64,000 bases of DNA from NCBI GenBank assembly GCA_011037195.1, contig JAAEAF010004340.1:54836-118835 (forward strand), written 5' to 3'. The position numbers were made by a program, and so were the translations under genes. Under the pieces are notes generated by a model. It saw only the letters and a list, made by a program, of their open reading frames with translations. It was not told the origin of the DNA and did no database searches. Below, one piece after another: positions 52,120-61,630 of this stretch. The DNA is from Triatoma infestans. Its lineage: Eukaryota > Arthropoda > Insecta > Hemiptera > Reduviidae. Numbering within the stretch: the stretch's first letter is position 1; each line of letters starts with the position of its first letter.

Positions 52120-54045
52120 GCCTTTATTACCAATTAATTATAAAATTTACACAAAATACTACTTGGAAATAAGCTTAAGACACAAATAAGCAAATAACTC
52201 TTTAAAATAAAATAATTTTTACATTTGATAAAAGAAATCACTAAACTGAAATAAAACCCAAAATAAAAGAAAACAAAATAATTTGATTGGTAACTAGGCC
52301 CATCTTAGGGCAAAGGCCTCTCCTTGTTTCTTCCAACCATTCTTGTTTTGTGCTGCCCTGCTCCACAGTACCCCACAAAATTTAGCCAGATCGTCATTCC
52401 ACCTCAAGAACTGTCTTCCTCTTTTCCTTGTTTTGTCCAAAGGGATCCATTCAGTTAATATCCTCGCCCAGTTATCCACCCTCATCCTGGCCACGTGTCC
52501 TGCCCAATCCCATTTAAGCAATAATGCCGCTTTCACCACATCCTTTAATCCGGTTTTCCTTCTAATTTCCGAATTTCTAATTTTTTGTGATCTTCTTATT
52601 CCCAGCATACTCCTTTCCATCGCAGTCTGAGTAGCTCTAAGTCGGCACTTAGCTCTCTTGGTCAAGGCCCATACCTGCGCTCCGTAAAGAAGGGAGGGGA
52701 GGATACACGCCTCAAATACGCGGCCCTTTAGTTGGTTGTTCATTCTGCCTTTAAATACGAATTTCAGGCTCCAGAATCTTTTCCAGGCTGTGGCAGTGCG
52801 TCTGTTTACTTCTTTCAGAGTGCCATCACTGAATGATATGAGCTAACCCAGGCTCTCAAATAGTGCTCTCAATCCATTTCAACCTATAGCCTTCAAGATA
52901 CACATCCCTAGCACCATTATCGTTAGTCATTAAATAAGTCTTTTCCTCATTTATCCTGAGACCAGCTTCTTTTCCTCTTTCACTTAGTTCAGTGATCATG
53001 TATGAAAGCTGTTGCAGTGATTCTGAAAATAGGTACCACATCGTCCGCAAAACGGAGATTTGAAAGAAAAATGCCGTTATTTTTTATTCCTTTTCCGTCC
53101 CATTCTAAATCTCGGCAAACCTCTTGAAGAACACAATTTTTTTTTTTTTTTTTTTTTTATCAAGACACACTATAGGGCGTACCTAAGCTCGCGCTCATCC
53201 CAACCCGCAAACTATTCATCTATTGCAATCGACTTTACTATAAACAGAACTGTTTCTATATATACATAATCACTAAATAAACGAGGGAAGGGTCCTCAAA
53301 AGTGCACATAAGCGAACATAACAGTAACGCATCCTAGACTAACTACATTATAACCTACCACACATACAAATCTCACGCAGTCAATAAATACAGTCATACC
53401 TACACATCCATACAAGACTAACCTAAGGAACCTCTCAGTACTCCATATTCCTGAGAGGTCATCTAAAATTCTATCCGAATCTAACGCACACAGACTACAG
53501 ACAACCAATAAATTACTATCACACAAAACATTTATTCGCCCTACCCAAGGGAAAGACCCCAGGACATACGCCCCGCGACAGAGCAGATTCCCAACATTTT
53601 GAAGGCATTATATGCGCTCTCGTTTTCAAGAAGCAAGGGCAGAATGTCATTGTTAGGTTAACAATAACCAATTCCTCGCCACAAGTTTGGTGCGGAGATC
53701 ATTCATAAAGCTCACAGTCTAAGACTATGTGTTCAGCGGTCTCCTCTCGCCACAGCGACATCGACCCTCATTCACTAGCCCCATTCTAAACCATTGTGGT
53801 CATTTATGTGCCCAGCCCGGTTACAAGCCTGGAGACAGCATATGAAAAATCCGTTGGTACTATTCTATGACCAGCCGTGAAGAACACAATTAAAGAGAAT
53901 GGGAGATAAAGGATCTCCTTGTTTAACTCCTCTCTTTACAGGAAAGTCCGGCCCAGTTTTGTCCAAAATTACCCTCGCTACACTACCCTTACACCAATTC
54001 TTAATCACCTGGACAATATTCCCATCAACATATTGGAAAACATAA
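52078..54045 (-). mobile_element. RTE-like LINE, interrupted by another insert
   Basis: Minus strand: IKNWCKGSVARVILDKTGPD (about 54005-53945), GVKQGDPLSPILFN (about 53925-53885), then after the insert CRDLEWDGKGI and LRFADDVV with the catalytic FADD (about 53060-53030), KEAGLRINEEKTYLMT, and the C-terminal open frame 52743-52294 (QVWALTKRAKCRLRATQ, WAGHVARM). It ends in (AAT)n at 52078-52117, the 3' tail. 5'-truncated. Confidence 0.85.
53139..53878 (-). mobile_element. LINE 3' fragment nested in the RTE-like LINE
   Basis: Framed by the 13-bp direct repeat gaagaacacaatt (53126-53138, 53879-53891), with a poly(A) tail on the minus strand (T run 53139-53158). Near its 5' end it encodes RLVTGLG and CRCGEEETAEHIVLDC (about 53830-53720), the C-terminal Cys/His motif of I/R1-like LINEs. 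The host reads through when the insert and one repeat copy are ignored. Confidence 0.85.
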
Positions 54046-54369
54046 CTGTAAACTTTCTGCTATCCGAAATATGCAAACAAAAAAATGTGATATCACACGG
54101 CAATAAATTATGAAAATACTTGTTAAATTTAAAAATTGTGAAAAATTCTGAAAAATAAAAAAGATGCTTTTAGAGGTGTGTCTATCATTTTGTCCCTGAT
54201 GTAATATTATATATGGATGATAAAAATCGTATAATAAAATAAAATAGCACTTTAGGGGAAAGCACATCCTCACCTCTCCCCACCAAACCCTCTGAGATGA
54301 ATTTTTATTTTAAACAATTAAATAATTAGTTAAAAATTCGATGCTTTTAATATCTTTGAGAACTATAAG

Positions 54370-54500
54370 ATTCGCAGTAAGAGAAAGTCTTGCGGAGCAT
54401 TTTACACCAGATTTTTTTTTACTTTCTCTTACACCTTGGAAGAGGAAGTGTTCGATCGTGCCGAATTTTCCAAATTGAGTTATCACCGGAAGTACATGTG
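54370..54500. repeat. Two repeat-A ends in head-to-tail contact
   Basis: A right end (gtaagagaaagtcttgcgg ... caccagatttttt, to about 54419) is followed at once by a left end (actttctcttacaccttgga, from 54420). Confidence 0.65.
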
Positions 54501-55099
54501 TTTTGAGGTCCACTGAGTATGAAAAAAATGTGTTTTTGAAAATGGTGTACGCCATATTTTGTTTAGGTACTATATCGCAATTATCACGAAGGTTTTGAGC
54601 GAAATTCATTAACCGGAAGTACGGCTTTACTAAATGGTTTTCTGGAAAATGCCTTTCTTCCGTTTTTATTTAAAATTCATATACTATTTGTGCGGAGATC
54701 ACATATAACTAACATTTCTATTTGAATTATTTTCTTGAGAAAAATGATTTCTTTTGGAGGGTAATGGAGGAAGAGTAGCTTTAGCTTTCCTCTAAAAGTA
54801 CCACTTGGTAAATAACACGTGCGGCACGGGAACCAAGTGTTTTTGGAATGGATAGTACGCCTCGCCCATTAGAAAAGGGAGAGGCGCGCGGCAGGTTACA
54901 TCCCGTTCCTTGACTCATAGCATTTCACTTTCAGTTGCTATTAGGAGCCGTGGACACGGGAACTGTTTTTGAAATGATTATAAAATCGCTAGTTTTTTTG
55001 CTTAAAACAAATTTTACTGGTAGAGCAACATAAGAACCTAAGGACTATGCAATGATTCTTCGTGTAATTGTCGGGGATTTTCAACAGCCCAATACCGAC

Positions 55100-56215
55100 A
55101 ATTTTATTTGTTGACGGTCCCATTAAGGTGGAAGTGGCTTGTCTGGCGGTGACTGGTGCGTTTCGGACTACACTGACCGCATCCTTGGAGCCTTTGTTAG
55201 GAATTCCACCTCTCTTTGTGGAGGTGAAAAACCAGGCAATGTAAGCCTGTCATAGAATTAAACAGGCAGGTTTTTGGCAGGGTAAGCGATATGGTCATTC
55301 TACCATTTATCGTGAGATGCTTTTATAAGGATTCCCATTACAGGTTTCCCTTCTGATAGGATGTTGAAGACTTTTGTCTTTGGTCATTCCTACAGGGTTA
55401 GGTTGCTTTTTAGGGAAGATTGGTTAACCCTAGGTCCGTCTGGGGTGATTCCTGAGAATTATCTCCGATGCTACACGGACGGTTCCAGGATGGATGGTAG
55501 GCTTGGGGCTGCCGTCTATTTTGAGGCAGGAGAGGTTTTCCAGCTGAGTTTTATGCAATTCTTTGTTGTATTTTGGATGAGAGGATGCGTAACACTAATT
55601 TAAAAGGTGTTTGTATCTACTCGGACAGCCAGGCTGTGTTGAAGGCGCTTAAGTACATGTGTCTTCACTTCCAGATTGGTGTTGGAATGTTCTAAAAGAC
55701 TGGAAGATCTTTCATCATTGAAGGATATGCTTCTGGTCTGGGTTCCAGGTCATATTAGGCGCCTCTCTCCCTTTCATTGGTCCCGAGCCTGCTGCTGGTG
55801 TGTCTTCTGGCACATGTTTGTCAGGCTTCCAGACGTGGATGACCTCGCAGCACTTGTGGATGAGTGCAGTGGGTTGTCGGCAGTCTAAGATGCTCATTGG
55901 GGGTCCGGACGGAGCTTTGAGTAGCGGGATCCGATGTCTTTCACGGACCTCTCTCAGGCATCTGGTTGGCTTCCTCACTGGGCATTGTGGCTTAAGGAGA
56001 CATCTCTATACAATGGGACTCATGCCTGACCCCTTTTGTAGAGTTTGTTGAGACGGAGGAGGAAACACCCATGCATCTAATGACGGATTGTTTGGGCTGT
56101 GAGGAGATTAGGTTTAGGACCTTCGGCCGGAATAGGATATCGGTGAGGATCTTAAGCTATATCCTTTTAAGGTTTTGGTCCGATTTGTTCGGTCTGTGGT
56201 GAAACTTAGATAGGT
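55100..56215 (+). pseudogene. I/R1-type LINE fragment with RNase H, nested
   Basis: Plus strand: RNase H core CYTDGSRMDGRLGAAVYF (about 55465-55525), LVWVPGH (about 55735-55755), GFLTGHCGLRRHLYTMGLM with PFCRVC (about 55970-56050), EETPMHLMTDC (about 56060-56095). Frames break several times. It lies between the two inverted repeats of the 54819-56961 transposon. Confidence 0.8.
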
Positions 56216-56845
56216 AAAACCTGGGCCTGGACTTTTGTTTCAGACCCAGTAGTTGTTATTCTTTCGGGGTAGCTATATGGGCCCAAGGAGGCTTTGGATA
56301 GCGTAGGGTTTTGCCCTCCCCTTACTTGAATAATAAGGTGGAAGTGGGCTTCATCACTCATTGCAACCAACATGTTTTCATTCTGCTCATAAATTGCAAG
56401 CATTTGCTGTACTAAATTCAACCGTTGGGGGTAATCCCTTACATTCAATTCCTGCACAATAGCTATCTTATATGGGTGAAAATGTAATTCTCCATGCAAA
56501 ATGCGTCTTACAGTACGATCGCTGATTTGCAGTTGAGCAGAGATGACACCGAGCAGAGCGGCGTGGACTTCGCGGAATCGCTTCTCTGACTCTCTCAATG
56601 TTCACTGGAGTACGCACAGTTCGTTGGAGACTGGGCGCTTTATTTTTCATTATTAAACCTCGTGTTCGAAGATTGTTAACCCAAAGTATAATGGTGTCAC
56701 TTGTGGGGAACAAAGTCACTTCGATTAATATTAAATCTGCGGTGGAATTCACGCTGAACCGCAGCCACTGACTCACCATTTCTAACAAAAAAATAATCAT
56801 ACGCGAAAATGTGATGTTCTGATGTCTACGGCTCCATGATAGCAA
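56216..56845 (-). pseudogene. DUF4817-type mariner-like transposase, N-terminal relic
   Basis: In two frames: NGESVAAVQREFHRRFNINR (about 56780-56725), TIILWVNNLRTRG (about 56695-56655), NIERVREAIPRSPRRSAR (about 56605-56550), ISDRTVRRILHGELHFHPYK (about 56525-56465), MSDEAHFHL with the first catalytic acid (about 56365-56340). The C-terminal part is missing, lost where the LINE begins at about 56215. Confidence 0.85.
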
Positions 56846-57284
56846 CTGAAAGTGAAATGCTATGAATCAAGGAACGGAGATGTAATCTGCCGCGCACCTC
56901 TCCCTTTTCTAATGGACGAGTAAGTATCCATTCCAAAAACACTTGGTTCCCATACCGCACCTATAAACTAATAGTGTACATTAGAAACATGGCTATTCGG
57001 CGGAAGTGCGCTTTATACTCGTAGAATAGTTTTTTGTGTTTATTGGAACTTCTTAAAAATGACTATTAAGATTCCCTTTTAAACTTGCACTATTAATTGC
57101 ACACAAATACATATAAACTTATCACTATTATTTGTTATAGTTTTACCCCCCTCAAAGAAAAAAATGTTTGTAGGTAGTTCTAAGCAATTTGTGTAGTTAA
57201 ATTTTATATATTACAAAGGATTGGTTCAATGTTACTGGTGTGCTCACTTGGACTACAATGTAAACACTTCCACTTAACTTGGGT

Positions 57285-57417
57285 AAGTATAGCTCGGCAA
57301 CTTAATTGGGATACCAAAACGCCTGTTAAGCTCCGCCCACAGGCCAAAACTTTCTGATAGCTGTGACGTCATTTAACTCCGCCCACAGGTTTCACATCTA
57401 AGTTGCCGAGCATACTT
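57285..57417. repeat. Small MITE-like element
   Basis: Inverted ends aagtatagctcggcaactta and taagttgccgagcatactt, 133 bp overall, with an internal direct repeat ctccgcccacagg (about 57335 and 57377). Non-coding. Confidence 0.65.
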
Positions 57418-57915
57418 GTTCATTCACCTTTCTATATGTATAGTAGGTGAAGTGTGTAAAATATAAAGTTTAATGAAAAGAGATTATTTTATTAGAGATC
57501 TATTTTTAGGCTACTGTAATATCTCCCGCCCATTAGTTTTCTTCATCCTGAATATACACGTGGTCCAGTTAAACACATCATGAAAACAAAAAATGAACGA
57601 TCTTCTATATATAACACGCTCAAAAAAAAATTTTTTTTACTTTTCAATGTAATAAACACTATTTAGTCATAGAACAGACGAACAGACGTATAGTAAATTA
57701 GTATTGCATGATACATTAACTATTCCCAAATCAAACGGCTTATTGTGTTTTGATTAATACCTTCCTTTGTTTACGAAATTAATATATTGATAAATCGATC
57801 TCTTGGTTTGTGTGGATGCATAGTTATTAATCTCTAAGCGACATAAATTTGTGAGTTAGTTTTCATTCATTGGTATATTATACATTATAATAACCATAGA
57901 TACATGGATACGTAT
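57418..57915. other. No gene recognised
   Basis: AT-rich sequence between the MITE and the solo LTR; no open frame or repeat that I recognise. Confidence 0.4.
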
Positions 57916-58313
57916 TGTAACGTTTTTCCCTGTAAACTAGCTACTGCAACTAGGTTTGAGTGGGTTCGTATAGATAAAATACTCTAAATTCAATAAAGAA
58001 AACACCAATTTATTATTATACACAATAATTTACAGAATACAACACTTAATAATAACTAATTCATAGTTTTAAACCACAAAAGTTCACTTTGTTCACTTTT
58101 TATACACTTTCCACAAACGTACACTTCATTTGTAACTAGAAAAACTCTCTTAACTCTCTGTGGTCCCACTATTTATACCGGTGGAGAATATTCTAGAATC
58201 TTCCCAACCCTTCCAGGAGAAACTAGAGCGCGTCGCCAGCGCCTCCTAGCGGCCACTAAGAGAACTTGAGGTTCCTACTTCCTCTCCTAGATGGCACCAC
58301 TGGCTGCGTTACA
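57916..58313 (-). mobile_element. Solo LTR, 398 bp
   Basis: Ends tgtaacg ... cgttaca (TG...CA) with a 4-bp duplication gtat on both sides (57912-57915, 58314-58317), as gypsy-type elements make. A TATA box and heat-shock element on the minus strand give its orientation; an AATAAA on that strand (58010-58015) fits the R region. No internal retrotransposon sequence lies on either side, so this is a solo LTR. Confidence 0.85.
58170..58203 (-). promoter_or_regulatory. Heat-shock element plus TATA box in the solo LTR
   Basis: 58186-58203 reads GAA-nn-TTC-nn-GAA-nn-TTC: four alternating 5-bp units with no mismatch, the binding layout of trimeric heat-shock factor. A further TTC in register is at 58211. 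TATAAATA on the minus strand lies at 58177-58170, 8 bp away on the downstream side. Confidence 0.8.
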
Positions 58314-58739
58314 GTATTGGTATCTGTATTTCTACTCTTTACTTTTGCCAAATTTAAAAATTTCTAGAAACATTTTTAGAAAATCAAATTTGTCGAAAAG
58401 AGTAGTTTCACCGGGAAATACATAATTTAATGGTTCCAAAAAGTATGGAAAAAGGAAATTTTGTGTTTATGTGAACAAAATAACTCAAAAAACAAAAAAC
58501 ATTGCAGCAATCACAAACATGGATATCCGTTAAAGATTGTGTGAAACATTGTAACCACTTCTACTTTCTTGATTCTACGTGTTTTAGGCACTACCACAGC
58601 ATCTGATAAGTAGATGTGCCTTCATAGAATCTGTTTTTTGCTGTTTTGTTTAGTGTCTTTCGCAATTTTCTCAAATATCCAAAGGGTCCAAAGGTTTTCT
58701 TTAAAATTCGTATATTATCTGCACACGCATAAATATTAA

Positions 58740-58960
58740 AATTTTCCTCTTCAAAACCTGTTGCTCCTTCTGGAGCATAGCGCATCAACAAGAACTTTCC
58801 AACTTTTCCTATCCTCAGCAATGCTTTTTAGGTCCCTCTGCCACGGGTTTTCCTGATTTCATCGTCTCCTTCTTCCACTCCCTTCCTTTTGGCCTTCCAC
58901 GCTTTCCAAGTTTCTTTCTGATCTTCATTTTGCTTGCTCAAAAACCAGTGCTCCTCTTTG
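58740..58960 (-). pseudogene. LINE C-terminal scrap
   Basis: The minus strand gives broken pieces ending in a VDALCSRR-like stretch and a GRPKGREWKKE-like stretch typical of RTE/Jockey LINE C termini. Very short. Confidence 0.35.
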
Positions 58961-59778
58961 CATACATAAGTGCTTATCACTTTTATTTGACACTTTTTTT
59001 TCCTGAAAAATAATTTTTTGAGAGATCTAGTGAAAGTTTATTGTTTGTGTTAACCCTTTGCTTGTCTTTGTTACCACACCGTTTTTACTACATATTATGA
59101 AGATGGATGTAGGCCCTAAAAAAATCGGTGGATGACCACGGAAAATAGTGAAGCAAGTATCAGCGAAAGAATCTCTAGTGTTATTGTGGTATATTCATAT
59201 TATTAGAAATTCAAGACACTTTAATGTTATTAGATATGTGTAGTTTGTGTGTTTGTAGTGTGTTGTGTAGCACGAGCGAGTTTGGGCTCATGTATGTAAG
59301 TTTTAGAGAAGTGAGAAGTATTAAGAAATAAGTAAAAGAAGTCACCACTGGTTTAAAATAAATATATTATCTCTAAATGAATTTAAATACTTTATAACAT
59401 TATGTAATAATAAGCTTATAAATATACAAAAACTCTTGCACTTAAGTAGAGGTACTTGATTGATTTTTAATACAAATGTTCTCGTATCACTTTACTGGCC
59501 ACTGAAGTTAAGAGGGACACTGTTCTCAGGCGAATGATGCTCCGTTGAATGCTGAAATAATACGGATTCAAACAATGCTGATTTGCCTGGAGGGAGTTTT
59601 AGAAAGTCTCTCTGAATGTCACTTTGTACTTGACCTTTTGTCTTGGGATAACACTGACCTCAGTTTAATAGTCCCTATAGGTTGCTGCTCATTTCACGTG
59701 TCTAAATTACATTTAAAATATTGTTAAAATCATTATATTTGGAGATATTCTTCGTGATAGCCTGCTTCTTTTTGTGGT

Positions 59779-59815
59779 CATCGACGTTCTCGGGCGTTCG
59801 CCCATCATCAGGATG
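59779..59815 (-). ncRNA. Hammerhead-like motif, one core change
   Basis: Minus strand: CATC, CTGATGA, GGGCG/CGCCC hairpin, GAGA instead of GAAA, GTC, GATG. The core change would be expected to hurt cleavage. It is flanked by the gaccacaaaaagaagcaggc side of the family. Confidence 0.45.
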
Positions 59816-60174
59816 TGTTTATTATAAACAGTGTGATAACATAGAAGTACAGAGCAAATTTAGGATAATTTTTATTTAGCCCTAAAATAAATTCAGAGGT
59901 GTTAATGCATGTATCTACTCAAGGCAGATTATAGTTGAAGTGATTACACTGTAGCACAGAAGAGAACGCCAATAATATAGAACAAATATACATAACATTT
60001 GAAATTCAAACCACTTAAATAAATTTTTCCAGTAAAGTGTTTCAAAAAAATAAAAGATTCTGTGCAAATAGCATCCAAGTTAATTTTCTTCAAAGTTTCT
60101 ATTCTAGAAATTCATTTATTGTACTTTCATGTTATAAAGGTGATAAAAACCTTAACCACTTATTTACTTAATTG

Positions 60175-60610
60175 GCTCTACAGTCCAATGTGAACTTTGG
60201 CCTCCATAAGAATTCCTCGCCAGGTGTGTCTGTCCTGAGCTTTGCGTCTCCATTCATTCACTCCAATTTTTGACAGATCATCTTTTAGGACCTTGCTCCA
60301 ATATTTTCTCAGGCATCCTCTTTTCTCTGTTCCGAGGAATATCTCTCTCGTTATTTTTTTGACCATCCTCTCACCTGGAAGTCTTTCCACATGACCAAGC
60401 CATCTGAGTCTTTTTCATTTAATGAAACATACTATATCTTCATCGTCAAGTACCTTGCGTAAATGTACTGGACCAATAATATGTCTTATTATTCTCCTCT
60501 CGAATATTCTCAAAAACTGTTGATCCGGGTCCACTGTTTAAGAGTCCACGTCTTTGCTGCGTAGAAAACTACGAGTCTGACCAGAGACTTGTACAGCTTC
60601 AAATTGGTCT
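60175..60610 (-). pseudogene. LINE reverse-transcriptase C-terminal fragment
   Basis: Open frame 60390-60178 reads MERLPGERMVKKITREIF, then KYWSKVLKDDLSKIGVNEWR and a stop, the usual end of RTE/BovB-like polymerases. Upstream on the same strand LVVFYAAKTWTLK (about 60590-60550). Confidence 0.8.
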
Positions 60611-60734
60611 TTCTTCATAAAAGAATCGATTAAATAACTTTAAGAGGCTGTAATATGCTAAAAACTATATATATATTGAAATGAAGTAGTATTTTAGTGG
60701 GAACCTTAACGTTGCTCTTCCCCCAGAACTCTCC

Positions 60735-61062
60735 CAACACTACACTTTACAGACAAGGACAAACACAGTACACAAACTAGGGTCTCCGTCCCTAGTTAAT
60801 TGGTAAAACCAAAGGAGTAAGAAGGGATTAGCTCAGTGGTAGCGCGATGGACTAGCAACGTGGAGGTCCCGGGTTCGAATCCAGCATGCTGCTCTTAGAT
60901 TTTCTCTTCCTAGGAGCCTCTATAACTCACTGTCCGGTGATTGGCAGTGTTTGTCTGTAGCTAGAGAACGCTGCTTGGAGGCAGGCTGTGCATTGGAGAA
61001 GGCTCCAGGGGGCACATTAGATCTTTCAGGTCGCAGTGCAATAATCCCCTTCAACAATCTAC
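60735..61062 (+). mobile_element. SINE with partial leader
   Basis: Leader from acactttacagacaaggaca to 60823, head gggattagctcagtggtagc at 60824, intact B box ggttcgaatcc near 60872, one body block to gcagtgcaataatcccc (about 61048). The most tRNA-like head in the window. Confidence 0.88.
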
Positions 61063-61591
61063 ATCTACATGTGAACACTGTATAATGAAAGAAACACACA
61101 AACTGCAAGGACTTTACAGTTAAATAGAACTTAGGTAGCGAGAGAAATATAAAGAGACCGACTGGCTGACTAAGAAGGTAGTAGAATGTTGCTGACTGAT
61201 TGTAAACTTGTCGTAAACTCCTGTAAAACTGGTCCTTTGTAGGGCTAGCTAGCTCGGCTATATATATATTTAGAGAAAGTCTCTCTAGGTAGCAAGTAAC
61301 TAGATTGATTCATTTTTATGTTTCTCCGCTCTTCGAATCTTACGAACCTATAATGATTTGGATCACATTACAGAATTTATGATTTGTAGATTGTATATGA
61401 AGTTTAAAGAATATCTTTAGTAAAACGTACTTATTTCTTGGTTGGAAATTCAATGAGATGCTTTCAGAATAATTATAAATCAACCGTTAATAATACCATT
61501 TTAAATTAGAATTTTTTTTTTAAATTTAATAAAGAAAATTAAAAAAATAAAAATAGTTAAAACCTGGTTGGCATTAGATTTTTCTATAGAA

Positions 61592-61630
<39 letters not shown>

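Larger units (their letters stand above)
54819..56961 (-). mobile_element. DNA transposon with about 140-bp inverted repeats
   Basis: 54819-54950 and 56825-56961 are inverted copies (outer motif gtgcgg.a.gggaaccaag, inner motif cactttcagttgctat). Next to the right repeat the minus strand encodes the N-terminal part of a mariner-like transposase of the DUF4817 type. The middle is occupied by a plus-strand LINE. Inserted in repeat-B sequence. Confidence 0.8.

Noticed and set aside
55715..55978. Minus-strand frame opposite the RNase H LINE
   Set aside because: It is a shadow of the plus-strand LINE coding sequence.
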